A stretch of DNA of 57,699 nt from Eubacterium sp. (GTDB taxonomy: Bacteria > Bacillota > Clostridia > Oscillospirales > Acutalibacteraceae), in the NCBI GenBank assembly GCA_017463985.1, contig JAFUEH010000013.1, forward strand, positions 1 to 57,699, given 5' to 3'. This document shows, piece after piece, positions 42,594 to 51,914 of this stretch. Made by a program: the position numbers and the translations under genes. Under the pieces are notes generated by a model. It was not told the origin of the DNA. It was given only the letters and a program-made list of their open reading frames with translations, and made no database searches. Numbering within the stretch: the first letter of the stretch is position 1; the number at the start of each line of letters is the position of its first letter.

Positions 42594-43230
42594 TTATTTT
42601 ATCAAGCATAAAGCGCTGCTGCTCGGTGCGTTTTGGGAGCATTTACAAATCGTGCTGATAACGCTGGTGATCTCCTTCCTGTTAGCCGCGGTGATCTCCT
42701 ATCTGCTGCTGCGTTCAGAGAAGGCAACTAACCTGACAGTCAACCTTTTCAGTCAGCTCTACTCCATTCCCTCGCTCGCCCTGTTTGCACTGCTGATTCC
42801 CCTCCTCGGTCTCGGCAACAAAACAGCCATCCCCGTATTAGTGCTGTATAATCAATATTTGCTGATCCGGAATATTATGAGCGGACTGCAGCAGGTGGAC
42901 AAAAGCCTGCTGGAAGCCGGCACCGGTATGGGCATGAGCAAATGGCAGCTCGTCACAAAGGTACAGGTACCGCTGGCCATGCCGTCGATTCTTGCCGGCA
43001 TTCGCCTGGCGATCATCTCCACAACAGGGATCGCCACGATTGCCGCTACGATTAACGCCGGCGGACTGGGTAAGATCCTGCTGTCGGGTCTCAGAACCAT
43101 GAACACCTACAAGATCGCCTGGGGAACGATCCTCAGCGTGATCATCGCCCTGGCAGCCGATATGCTCTTAAAGCTGCTGGAAAAGAAAACAAAGCCCGTC
43201 ATTTCTGACGAGCCGAATGTGAAAAGCTAG
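42586..43230 (+). CDS. OpuC-type osmoprotectant ABC permease (second)
   Basis: About 214 residues from ATG 42586; a GTG nine bases earlier is an alternative. Permease with EAGTGMGMSKWQLVTKVQVPLAMPSILAGIR and NAGGLGKILLSGL, paralogous to the first permease of the operon. Overlaps the ATPase gene by eight bases. Last gene of the operon, followed by a strong terminator. Confidence 0.9.
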   Translation: MIDYFIKHKALLLGAFWEHLQIVLITLVISFLLAAVISYLLLRSEKATNLTVNLFSQLYSIPSLALFALLIPLLGLGNKTAIPVLVLYNQYLLIRNIMSGLQQVDKSLLEAGTGMGMSKWQLVTKVQVPLAMPSILAGIRLAIISTTGIATIAATINAGGLGKILLSGLRTMNTYKIAWGTILSVIIALAADMLLKLLEKKTKPVISDEPNVKS

Positions 43231-43238
43231 AAGAACGA

Positions 43239-43266
43239 AAGGACGTCGACCGAAGCCGACGTCCTT
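43239..43266. terminator. Terminator of the opuC operon
   Basis: A 10-bp stem AAGGACGTCG/CGACGTCCTT followed by TTT on the plus strand, between the operon and the convergent acidic peptide gene. Confidence 0.85.
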
Positions 43267-43309
43267 TTTCTTTATTTTAATGTAATTAATAATATATTAC
43301 CCTGTCGGC

Positions 43310-43477
43310 TCAGAATGCCGAATCATTGACCCCGTTGGTGCCGTTGCTGCCCCACGGATCATCGTCGTCCTCTTCGTCGTAGTCATCCTGCGAACCGGAG
43401 GTGCGGATAATATCCGTCATAGTGAACAGCTCAACCTCTGCCCAAGGTGTATCGTATTTTTTCTTGCTCAGTCTCAT
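43310..43477 (-). CDS. Acidic 55-residue peptide, paralogue 2
   Basis: ATG 43477 with AGGAGG upstream, TGA at 43310. The product starts MRLSKKKYDTPWAEVELFTM, continues TDIIRTSGSQDDYDEEDDDD and ends PWGSNGTNGVNDSAF. It shares with the 6257-6418 product the KKKYxxPxA start, the FT-x-x-D-(V/I)-I segment and an unbroken TSGSQDDYDEEDDD core, while the ends differ. It is encoded 33 bases behind the 2225-residue exported protein, in the same operon orientation. No signal or membrane segment. Function unknown; conservation of exact core at two loci argues for a real, selected peptide. Confidence 0.75.
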   Translation of the reverse strand: MRLSKKKYDTPWAEVELFTMTDIIRTSGSQDDYDEEDDDDPWGSNGTNGVNDSAF

Positions 43478-43510
43478 ATTCTTAACCCTCCTGTTTTAAC
43501 TAAGTCCGGC

Positions 43511-46500
43511 TCACTGCGTGTTGGCGGCTGAGAACTCACAGATGTTCACAGGGCCGTAAGCAATGGCGTCGATCTTGGCACCTTCGTAGGTGTAAGAATA
43601 TTTTACGTAAGCACGTGTGTAGAGCACCTGGGCGGTGCCTGTGCCGTTCGTTCTGGAGTAAGAATACTGGTTGCTGTCCTTGTCGCGGTTGCCGTTGACG
43701 CGGTTGAATACGCTGTTGGCATTGCCAACGTTTTCAATCGTCAGCTTGCGCTCGCTGCTGAAGGAACCGTTCGCTGTGTAAAGCGTACCGCATTCTGTGA
43801 TGGTAACATCGCCAACGCTGCCGCCGCCTACCTGTGCGGTAAAGGCGGAACGCGTTGTCCAGCGGTTATCCTGATTGCCGCTCGTGCCGGTCGGCTCAGC
43901 GTAAGAGTAGATCAGCGGCAGCTTAGCGTCAAGGTAGAACAGCATCTCGTCGCCCGTTACCTTATACGGTGCATACTCGCCTTCCTCTGTGCTGCTGTTG
44001 AGCGCCGGCAGGTAATAGCCCGCGTCAATACCGGTCGTGCCGTCTGTTTTCACCAGCGTGTAGAAGTCCATGCCTCTGTTCACGTAGAAGCGATACGTAT
44101 TGTCGTACGTAACCGGAACGAAAATGTCGTTATCGGTGTTGGCAAAGACGATGCCCCAAACTGTACCGCCGTAGGTCCAGTTGCTGTTGGCCGCTTCGCC
44201 GCTCTCCGCTGCGTTGACTCTCAGATGGTAGTCATACGGCACGTCGCCGTCCGGAACATCCGTACCGTCCACTGTGAACGAGTAAACCGTGCTCGCGTCG
44301 CTGTATTTCCAGCTCTTTTCAGGCTTCAGAACAAGCTCTGTGCCGGTACCGATCAGGTCGCCAACGGTCGTGCCCTCGTCAAAGGAGGTAACCACCGCGG
44401 CGTTGTAATTCACGTGCCAGCCGGAGATGGAATAGGTCAGCGAATCCGGAACGATTCTTCTGTCCGTGCCGCCGAGGATGATCGTGTTCACGTTGTTTTC
44501 ATCGATCGCGATCGTCGTATCAGCCGTCACGTTGATCGTGTAGAATTCCTTGTCGGCGGTGTTCTTGATAATCAGCTTGAGGTCAGTGGGGATCGCCATA
44601 ATAACAGCGTTCACCTCTGTATCCTTTTGGCTGTTGAGTACGATCGATTCGTCGTGGTTGTTCACACGCTTGCCGCCGATCTCCCAATACTGCACCTGAT
44701 ACGTTGCCGCATCCCAGCCGTCGTAATTTGCTACGCTGATCGTCGGCGTGGTGCCGTAATCGTTCGTCGTGGTGTCACTGTAAACCGCTTCGTTGTTCAG
44801 CGTGCCGTCAGCGTTCATGACGTAGACATTAAAGGTAATGTTGTAGGTATTCGGAACAGACGGATCTTCCTCAATGCCTTCCGCTGCGTTGGCGGTGTTG
44901 ATCGCTTCCAGCAGCGTAGCGATACCGTGATCCACGATATCCTGCACCTTGGCTGTTTCAGACTTATTTTGCTGTCCCTCGGTAGAGAAGACATTCGTCT
45001 TGACCGCGTCGAATACGGTCTTACCGCGCTGGATCGTGCTGAAGTTGTTATACTTCGACGGGTCCAGCGTGTTATAAACGATCTGCAGCATATCATAAGC
45101 CGTACCGTCCGCCGGAACCACTGTCTCCGCAACGGTACCGTGGTGATAAACCTCATGACCGTTGTTGTTGTTACACTGGAACCACATATTGTGGGTACCG
45201 ACTTCCCTATAGCTGAACTTCATCGGGTGCGCCGTGTTAGCAGCGTCAGACAATGCCTTGTAAGCAGTATCCAAATCTTTTGCCAACGTATTGATAGCGT
45301 CTGCATCGTATGCGGTGCTATTGTAGCCCTGCTTATCCGTGTAGTTAGCGGTGTTCGCGTCAGCGATGTCCGCCATACCGGCCCGCGCGTTATCAATTGC
45401 AGTCTGGAAGCTGTTCCAGGCGCTGTTGATGATACAGCCCTGCTCGGTCGCCTGTGCTGCTTCCAGCAGCGCGATCTTCAGGTTTGTGTAAGCACCATTA
45501 TTTTCACTGATCGGATTCAGCGCACCGTTAGCGTCATAGATGTCACCCTTAGTGTTGGCGTTCTGCGCCGCCGGTACCTCGGTATCCAAGCTGGCAGCCG
45601 CGTCGCAAGCCGCTTTAATGGCATTTGCACATTCGGTCACTTTGCTCGGAACCTGAGAGTCGTTCATGTTATTGAAGTAGCTGGTCGGGTCAACGCCGGT
45701 AATGGTATCAATTTTTGCCAGCCAAGCTTTGAAGTTGTTTTCGTCGCTCTTCAGACCGCCCTCTACGTACTGCTTCACATCAATGCCGTTTTCAAAGGCC
45801 GGCAGGCTTTCCAGCACTTCCGTCAGTGCTTTATAGTTGATAACGTAAACCTTTCCTAAAGTACCTTCGTCATTCTTCCATGCGTTATTAGGATTATTAT
45901 TTCGAGAAGTACAAAGTGCAAACTGAATATTATTAATTTCTTGATAATAATAATCCAAATTGCTTTTATCCGTTGACGTTCCGCCGGTGCCGGTATAAAA
46001 CATCTTATTTACAAACTGCCTGGGTGTTCCTGTGTTGCTATGTGTTTGACGGGAATAACTACTGGTAGCATACAGATAGTTTTCTCTATAGCCCGAAGCA
46101 GTCCCATCATATCCGGAAGTATTGAAATGATATTGCTTACCAAAATCGTTATAACCACGCCAGTAACCACGAAGTTCAAACGGGCAATTATTGTTTGGCA
46201 TACGGCAATAATAAATACTTTGATTCTTACCATTGCTATTGGCTTTAAATGTAAATCCTACAGGAAGAGAAGGTGTTGTCTTTCCGTCATAAACTAAAAC
46301 TGCTATTGTAGGAGTTAAGTATTTATATGCTGCCGCATTATAATCGTTGTTCGCAACCTCCTTAGTAGTTATAGAACAATAAAGGATATTGTTGAAGCCT
46401 GCATTATCATCGCTGTCTACAGGATCAGCATTACTGTCAGGAATAGCAGTACTGTGGAAATATGCCGTTCCGTTAAACGTAACATCGTTCAGGCTTGTCA

Positions 46501-49500
46501 TATTGGCTGTGGCTTCTTCCAGCTGCTGCGCAGCGATTGCCAGCGTCGGGTTGGTAAAGGTTTCGCGTGCGCCAAATTCGTAAGCGTCCTTGTACTCTGC
46601 TGCCAGTACGTAAGCCTCGTAAGCCGCCTCCAGGTTGGTGTACGGCGTGGTCATCGCCTTCATCTTAGCTTCATACGCTTCGATCGCAGCGCACAGGCGC
46701 TCATAGTTCGCGGTCTCGGTCGTGATCTTAATATCGCTCAGGAGCACTACCGACGCATCAATATCGTTACCGCACAGCAGCGCCGCCGCGTCCATAGCAT
46801 CCTCATCAGCGCCGTTGTATTCATACGTGTGGTTAAAGTAGGTGCTGCCGGTGCGCGGGTCAAGGGAGGTAGCGGAATCATAAGCCGCAAAAATACCTTC
46901 CAGGCCGCCGCCCTGATACTTTTCTACTAAGTCAGCAAGGTAGCCCTTATTGGTGGCACTGTTCGCCGCTGCTTTCAGGGCATCCGTCAGTTTCTTGTAG
47001 TTAATAACATCGATATCAGGAATCGCGTCCGTGATCGTATCGTTAATCCAGTGGTCGTTAACATAGTTATATGCGCTGCGGATATTCCATGTTGTGGAGG
47101 AATAGCAGGTGTATGCCGACGTCGGTACCGCCGTATAGGTCAAGCTGTTTTTCACAATACGGTAGGTATCTGTCGTACCGGAATCAAAGGTGTTCATACC
47201 GTAGCCAGCACCAAAATCAGCGTCCCAGTTTTCGCCATCGCTGCGGAACTGATTATCACTGTCTGCCGGCCAAATAAAGGTAGTGGAATCTTTTTTACCG
47301 GTCCAGTAGGTATTGAGCGTAAATTCCGTCATATCCGTACCGACGTCAAGAATTTCAACGTCATAGCGGTTATCGTCATTACGGAAACCGAGCATGACCG
47401 GTACCTTCGGGTCGGTCTTGCCGTCATAGAGCAGCACCGTTGCCGGATAGTAAAGATAAGCCCAGGAGCCGTATCTTGCCCCGATACCGTGCTTTTCATA
47501 AATCTCTGCGCTGATTTCGCTGTCGAAGCCGTGCTTGCCGTCCGAGTTGCCGCCCTCGGCATAGATCACGTTGCTGTAATAGCCGGCTTCCGGATTATAG
47601 TTAGCGTCCTCTTCGCCGGGCGTTGCGTTCGCCGTCACCTCAACGAACGGCTTCATATTCGTCAGCGCCTTATTTAACGCTGCCAGCGCCTCGCCCTCGT
47701 CGGGGGTACCAGGCGCCTTCACCGCTCTCTTGTAGGCGGTGTACGCAGCGGACAGGTTCGTGTACATCACGGTGTAGCCGCTGGCAGCCATTTTAGCGAT
47801 ACGGCTTTCGTAGATCGCCATCGCTTCTGCCAGCGTAGCAGCGTTAACCGTTTCTTCGGTATCGTCAACCTTTTCGGCAGCGTCCTGCTGCTGTTGCTTT
47901 TGGTACAGCACCGCAGGATCGATCGCCTTGGTATATACACGGAAATCGTCAAAGTTCGTGTTCGACGCCGCATTCCACCAGCCAACGTTAGAGGTACCCA
48001 GTCTGACGTCGATCGTATTTTGCAGGAAGAACGCGTGCGGGTTGTACGCGTGATCGGTCATATTATTGTAGCCGGTCGTCTGGTCATTCACCGAAGTGCC
48101 GTTGACGAACGTACGAAAATGCACCGAGTTGCCGTCCGGAATAATATTGATCTGAATATAGTACCAAGTATTCGCTGCGAAAGTATAAATACTGGAGGAA
48201 TCGTAGTAATGCTGTGTAGAGCCGTCGCCCCAGCAGTAGTTAATGATACCGTCCTCGCGGAGGTTCAGATACTGCTTGGAATTGTCCGTGCCGCCCCAGC
48301 CGAGGGAGAAGAGCGAGCCCTCTTTGCTGCTGCCGATGTTGAACCAGCCTGCGACGGTATAGGATGCGCCTCTGCCGCCTGCCATCGAGGTCGTCACGCC
48401 TGCGCTACCGCCGGCGGTTGCGTTGATTCTGCCGTTGATGGTCTCGGTGCCCTCATTGTACTGATACAGCAGCTCGGACTGAATTGCGGTTTCGGACGCT
48501 ACCTGCGAAGCCGTTAAGGTCTTATTACGGAAACGAACGTTGGTATACGCGCCATGAACACCGGTCACGCCGCAGGTATCTGTCCAACCGAAAGCAACGT
48601 AATGCGTTGAGCCTTCATTATTAAATCCAAGTGTGCCGATCGCATCCTCGCATACCTTGACGCCATCCTTATACAGGATAATATTGGTGCCGTCGTAAGT
48701 GATTGTGAAGGTATATTCCACGCTGGTATTGATGGTTGTAGAACCGATTTCCTTATAAGCGCCGTCCTTATAGAGATAGAAGCTACCGTTATCCGTAAAG
48801 CGAATCCAGTCAATGCTGGAGGCGGGATTATCACCGGAGGTCAGCGCAAAAATCGGAGCGCCTCGCTGTTCCATAACCGAAACATCAAAAGAAGCAGTCC
48901 ATTTGGTATCTGTCATCATAGCTCTGACAGCACTATCGTTAATAAATACGGTACTGCCGTTAAGCGATATATAATGCTCATCGGTATAGGAATACGAATA
49001 CTGACCGCTGTTGGTCATGACATCGTAGGTATAACCCGAGGTATCTGTAATAGCAACATAATCCCAAGCGTTTTCCTGTACATAATTCTGTGAGTTGAAA
49101 TTGTAGCGGATATCCTCATTGGTCGCAATGCCGTAAGCATTCTTCAGCGCGTTGTATTCTGTCTCGTTAATGTTAAGAACAGAGCCGTGACGGGGACCAA
49201 GCACGCTGATACTGCTTGACATGGTAGCGTTATAATAACCGCTGATGTCATTATTGGAAGAAACCGCGGCATAAAAGGCATCGAGGTCATCGCCGATGTC
49301 ATAGCAAGCGAACACGCCGTTAGCACTGTAACGGTCCGCCATCAGCACATAGCCGGCCGGATTGTCGCCTTCCGCCTCTTTCCACCATACCTGGCAGCCC
49401 TCGAGCGCACCAATGTCAGAACCGGCGTCAAGCTTGACGATATTGTCGGTATCATACAAGCCATGCGCCGTATCGGAGGTCACAATACAGATACCGCCCT

Positions 49501-50188
49501 GCGTTTCGTCCTTATAGAACATGTAGTATGTACCGTTGTAATAGGTGATATCGCCGTCGATGGAGTCCATGCTTGATGTCGCGTTATTCTTCATCATCGG
49601 CTGCGGCGCAGAATAAGCGCTCTGATCCAGCAGGTCGGCGGTGTACATATAATGCATCTTTGTACCGCCGGCGGAATAGCCGTTTGCTGCAAGGCCAAAA
49701 TAAACCATATACTTGCCTTCGCTGGCGTCCCAAATCACCTGCGGCGCCCATGCGCGGTGCACGTCAACACCCGTGATGGCAGCAACGTCGATAATGGTTT
49801 CATTCGTCCATGTCACTAAGTCGTTAGAACGCCAGAGCACAAAGCTGTTGCTGTTGCCCCACCAACCGCCGGAAGCGTCCATATCGGTCGCGATCGCGTA
49901 ATACTTTCCGTCCTGACCGCGGAAAATGTATGGGTCACGCGCACAGCCTGTACCTAAATTCTGCTTGATAACAGGGTCGTTCTTATTGATGGCGTAATAC
50001 GTATCGCCATCCTCCGAGAGCGCAAATTTAATTCTTTGCTGCTCGGTGGTGTTGCCGGTGAAATACGCAAAGAGATAGCGGTCTCTCGCTTCATCGGCGC
50101 CCGCCGTCAACGCGCTGAACGGCATAACGGTGAATACCATTACTACCGCCAGGAACGCAGAAAGCAGTCTCTTGCTGAGCTTCTTCAT
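43511..50188 (-). CDS. Giant secreted GH43 + LamG + LYDG-module protein
   Basis: 2225 residues with a signal peptide (MKKLSKRLLSAFLAVVMVFT…LTAGA). Residues ~35-350 are a GH43 propeller with an intact catalytic triad: base D85 (CARDPYIF), D211 (SIDGDITYYNG) and acid E263 (ALEGCQVWW), so arabinofuranosidase/xylosidase-type activity is plausible. Two LamG/concanavalin-like domains follow (~360-555 and ~575-765, ending DDFRVYTKA), then helical FIVAR-like segments alternating with two LYDG modules (LLYDGKTDPKVPV ~920, LVYDGKTTPSLPV ~1300), then beta domains and a C-terminal domain with VTITECGTLYT and TRAYVKYSYTY. No sortase or dockerin motif. AGGAGGAAAT precedes the ATG. Paralogue of the 6440-11161 protein, which lacks the enzyme part. 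Confidence 0.88.
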   Translation of the reverse strand: MKKLSKRLLSAFLAVVMVFTVMPFSALTAGADEARDRYLFAYFTGNTTEQQRIKFALSEDGDTYYAINKNDPVIKQNLGTGCARDPYIFRGQDGKYYAIATDMDASGGWWGNSNSFVLWRSNDLVTWTNETIIDVAAITGVDVHRAWAPQVIWDASEGKYMVYFGLAANGYSAGGTKMHYMYTADLLDQSAYSAPQPMMKNNATSSMDSIDGDITYYNGTYYMFYKDETQGGICIVTSDTAHGLYDTDNIVKLDAGSDIGALEGCQVWWKEAEGDNPAGYVLMADRYSANGVFACYDIGDDLDAFYAAVSSNNDISGYYNATMSSSISVLGPRHGSVLNINETEYNALKNAYGIATNEDIRYNFNSQNYVQENAWDYVAITDTSGYTYDVMTNSGQYSYSYTDEHYISLNGSTVFINDSAVRAMMTDTKWTASFDVSVMEQRGAPIFALTSGDNPASSIDWIRFTDNGSFYLYKDGAYKEIGSTTINTSVEYTFTITYDGTNIILYKDGVKVCEDAIGTLGFNNEGSTHYVAFGWTDTCGVTGVHGAYTNVRFRNKTLTASQVASETAIQSELLYQYNEGTETINGRINATAGGSAGVTTSMAGGRGASYTVAGWFNIGSSKEGSLFSLGWGGTDNSKQYLNLREDGIINYCWGDGSTQHYYDSSSIYTFAANTWYYIQINIIPDGNSVHFRTFVNGTSVNDQTTGYNNMTDHAYNPHAFFLQNTIDVRLGTSNVGWWNAASNTNFDDFRVYTKAIDPAVLYQKQQQQDAAEKVDDTEETVNAATLAEAMAIYESRIAKMAASGYTVMYTNLSAAYTAYKRAVKAPGTPDEGEALAALNKALTNMKPFVEVTANATPGEEDANYNPEAGYYSNVIYAEGGNSDGKHGFDSEISAEIYEKHGIGARYGSWAYLYYPATVLLYDGKTDPKVPVMLGFRNDDNRYDVEILDVGTDMTEFTLNTYWTGKKDSTTFIWPADSDNQFRSDGENWDADFGAGYGMNTFDSGTTDTYRIVKNSLTYTAVPTSAYTCYSSTTWNIRSAYNYVNDHWINDTITDAIPDIDVINYKKLTDALKAAANSATNKGYLADLVEKYQGGGLEGIFAAYDSATSLDPRTGSTYFNHTYEYNGADEDAMDAAALLCGNDIDASVVLLSDIKITTETANYERLCAAIEAYEAKMKAMTTPYTNLEAAYEAYVLAAEYKDAYEFGARETFTNPTLAIAAQQLEEATANMTSLNDVTFNGTAYFHSTAIPDSNADPVDSDDNAGFNNILYCSITTKEVANNDYNAAAYKYLTPTIAVLVYDGKTTPSLPVGFTFKANSNGKNQSIYYCRMPNNNCPFELRGYWRGYNDFGKQYHFNTSGYDGTASGYRENYLYATSSYSRQTHSNTGTPRQFVNKMFYTGTGGTSTDKSNLDYYYQEINNIQFALCTSRNNNPNNAWKNDEGTLGKVYVINYKALTEVLESLPAFENGIDVKQYVEGGLKSDENNFKAWLAKIDTITGVDPTSYFNNMNDSQVPSKVTECANAIKAACDAAASLDTEVPAAQNANTKGDIYDANGALNPISENNGAYTNLKIALLEAAQATEQGCIINSAWNSFQTAIDNARAGMADIADANTANYTDKQGYNSTAYDADAINTLAKDLDTAYKALSDAANTAHPMKFSYREVGTHNMWFQCNNNNGHEVYHHGTVAETVVPADGTAYDMLQIVYNTLDPSKYNNFSTIQRGKTVFDAVKTNVFSTEGQQNKSETAKVQDIVDHGIATLLEAINTANAAEGIEEDPSVPNTYNITFNVYVMNADGTLNNEAVYSDTTTNDYGTTPTISVANYDGWDAATYQVQYWEIGGKRVNNHDESIVLNSQKDTEVNAVIMAIPTDLKLIIKNTADKEFYTINVTADTTIAIDENNVNTIILGGTDRRIVPDSLTYSISGWHVNYNAAVVTSFDEGTTVGDLIGTGTELVLKPEKSWKYSDASTVYSFTVDGTDVPDGDVPYDYHLRVNAAESGEAANSNWTYGGTVWGIVFANTDNDIFVPVTYDNTYRFYVNRGMDFYTLVKTDGTTGIDAGYYLPALNSSTEEGEYAPYKVTGDEMLFYLDAKLPLIYSYAEPTGTSGNQDNRWTTRSAFTAQVGGGSVGDVTITECGTLYTANGSFSSERKLTIENVGNANSVFNRVNGNRDKDSNQYSYSRTNGTGTAQVLYTRAYVKYSYTYEGAKIDAIAYGPVNICEFSAANTQ

Positions 50189-50512
50189 AAAATTTCCTCC
50201 TTAAGCACCTCGGTACTCATAATTTCATTCTTTTAATATCTTCTATTAAAATGAGAAATTTTAATACTTCAAGTTTAATTATATATAAATATTTCAAAAA
50301 ATCTAGTATTTTTTAATATATTTATTAAAAAATTGTAAATTTTCCAAAAGTTCTATTACAAAATCCCTATTATGTATAATTCGCGGCTGCTATCCGCCTT
50401 TCTTTTATATCGTTGTCTTTTAAAATCGCATTGGCTTTGGGTGATGAACGGCGGCATCCACATTGCGCTTTAGGAAGCATTTTCTTTGCAGGATACTACT
50501 GTTTACATATTG
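50189..50512. other. AT-rich intergenic region, no gene seen
   Basis: The first 190 bases are almost only A/T and should hold the giant protein's promoter (a TATAAT is present on the minus strand near 50278-50283, with no good -35). From about 50385 base composition changes toward average without a convincing reading frame; this may be remnant DNA at the start of the accessory island. Confidence 0.4.
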
Positions 50513-50541
50513 TTGAGTTTCTTTTATATTTGTAGTATAAT
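50513..50541 (+). promoter_or_regulatory. Promoter of the 202-residue protein
   Basis: TTGAGT (50513-50518), 17-base spacer, TATAAT (50536-50541). Confidence 0.65.
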
Positions 50542-50620
50542 GTAATAGAATTCGCACTTTAATGCATCAGTATTTTAAGATTGTTCTGCAGACTAAATTA
50601 AATCATACGAGGAGATTACC

Positions 50621-51229
50621 GTGAACAATACGCAAAGAAAATTGATAATCAGATACCTAAAGGCTTTTGCAAACCTATACGGAATTATTCCGATAAAAGA
50701 AGCACAAAATATGCTTGATGAATACGAAGATAAGCGTCTTTCGATAAAAATTTTTCTCGGTGGAAGGGATATAACCGATCCGGACAAATACGGCTTGATA
50801 ACTGAGGACGGACTCATTATTCACGATGATGTAATTTTCTTAGATGACGGCTTTTTTGAAGAACTGACAGAGGCGCAAAAAGGAAAAAGCTATGCTCGGT
50901 TGCCAAAGGATGAAATACTTAAATATGAGGCACCTGATTATTACGAGAATACGCCGCAGTTCAGAAATATGGTAACCTTTTTGCACTTCGCTTTGCAGAT
51001 TACGGCACAGGAAGCAACTGAAATTGCAGAAAATGTTGCCTATATGTGCAAAGCTGAAATGCAACCGGATCAGATTTTTGAAGAGCTCGAAAGAGAAGGC
51101 ATTACATTTGCAAACACAGATCAGTACAACCAATTCCTGCAGAAATATACCGATATGGCAAATAACACAAGACTGTGGGCTAATTGCGGCCATACACCTT
51201 CCGAATTAAGAAAGATAATGTTAACGTAA
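50621..51229 (+). CDS. Hypothetical protein, 202 aa
   Basis: Starts at GTG 50621 with GAGGAG upstream. No named family is recognised. The sequence is mixed helical and acidic, with KLIIRYLKAFANLYGIIP at the start, a hydrophobic/acidic stretch DDVIFLDDGFFEEL, and a C-terminal NNTRLWANCGHTPSELRKI pattern that recurs at the end of several uncharacterised Firmicutes proteins. No signal peptide. It lies directly upstream of the hipBST operon, with a separate promoter, in AT-richer DNA than the rest of the window. Confidence 0.7.
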   Translation: MNNTQRKLIIRYLKAFANLYGIIPIKEAQNMLDEYEDKRLSIKIFLGGRDITDPDKYGLITEDGLIIHDDVIFLDDGFFEELTEAQKGKSYARLPKDEILKYEAPDYYENTPQFRNMVTFLHFALQITAQEATEIAENVAYMCKAEMQPDQIFEELEREGITFANTDQYNQFLQKYTDMANNTRLWANCGHTPSELRKIMLT

Positions 51230-51246
51230 TGGATTAGCAGTGCTTG

Positions 51247-51349
51247 TACCCGATAGGGTATAAAACGTGAAACTCTTCCTATAAATACACCCTATCAGGT
51301 ATAATATTGCCCTATTTTGCTTGACAATATACCCGATGGGGTGTATTAT
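51247..51349 (+). promoter_or_regulatory. hipBST promoter with three operator copies
   Basis: TTGACA (51321-51326), 17-base spacer, TATTAT (51344-51349). Three related inverted repeats: O1 TACCCGATAGGGTA (51247-51260), O2 ATACACCCTATCAGGTAT (51285-51302), O3 ATACCCGATGGGGTGTAT (51329-51346, in the spacer, reverse orientation to O2). The shared core is CCC-T/C-ATC-G/A-GG. Likely HipB binding sites for autoregulation. Confidence 0.8.
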
Positions 51350-51381
51350 TTATGCATATCAAAAGATATTGAGGTTATCTT

Positions 51382-51585
51382 ATGAATAAAATTGCTGAAT
51401 TTATTAAGAAAAACCGAAAGGCTGCTGGTCTTACTCAAGAGGAGTTTGCTATGCGCAGCGGACTTGGTCTGCGTTTTGTGCGCGAGCTTGAGCAAGGCAA
51501 GGAAACGGTAAGAATGGACAAGGTCAATGCGGCGCTTTCTATGTTTGATATGGAAGCCGTGCCCGGCAGAAAGGACGATGAATAA
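51382..51585 (+). CDS. HipB-like antitoxin/repressor
   Basis: 67-residue XRE/Cro-type helix-turn-helix protein (FIKKNRKAAGLTQEEFAMRSGLGLRFVRELEQGK, about 8-41). It is the DNA-binding component of the toxin-antitoxin operon. The stop overlaps the next start by one base (TAATG). GAGG precedes the ATG. Shorter than E. coli HipB (88 residues), lacking the C-terminal extension. Confidence 0.88.
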   Translation: MNKIAEFIKKNRKAAGLTQEEFAMRSGLGLRFVRELEQGKETVRMDKVNAALSMFDMEAVPGRKDDE

Positions 51586-51914
51586 TGGCTACCTTCAGAA
51601 CGGCTTACGTTTATGTTCGCAACATCTTTGCAGGTGAGCTTAAGGAAACAGACGAGGGCTATTTGTTTGCGTATGACCAAGCGTATCTTACCTCTCCGTC
51701 AGCAAGTGCAGTATCATTAACGCTTCCTCTGAGTGAAAGCAATTACACCTCGAAAACGCTGTTTTCCTTTTTTGACGGACTGATTCCAGAGGGCTGGCTG
51801 CTCGATGTAGTAACGCATAATTGGAAAATTGATTACAATGACCGGTTCGGGCTTCTTCTTGTTGCCTGCAAGGACGGAATCGGAAATGTAAGCATAAGAG
51901 AGGTGAAAGAATGA
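51585..51914 (+). CDS. HipS-like protein (HipA N-subdomain)
   Basis: 109 residues matching the HipA N-terminal subdomain 1 (couple_hipA): AVSLTLPLSESNY, LFSFFDGLIPEGWLLD and DRFGLLLVACKDGIGNVSI. In classical hipBA this is fused to the kinase; in the E. coli O127 HipBST system a separate HipS neutralises the HipT kinase. The gene order and split here match HipBST. Overlaps the kinase gene by four bases. Confidence 0.85.
   Translation: MATFRTAYVYVRNIFAGELKETDEGYLFAYDQAYLTSPSASAVSLTLPLSESNYTSKTLFSFFDGLIPEGWLLDVVTHNWKIDYNDRFGLLLVACKDGIGNVSIREVKE

Noticed and set aside
43310-43477. Acidic peptide as a RiPP precursor
   Set aside because: No radical SAM, LanM, YcaO, ABC-peptidase or other maturation gene is nearby at either locus; not excluded, but unsupported.
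44225-45859. A 544-codon open frame on the plus strand, antisense to the second giant protein
   Set aside because: Antisense shadow of a GC-biased coding region; no RBS, repetitive Val/Arg/Ile composition, no domain pattern.
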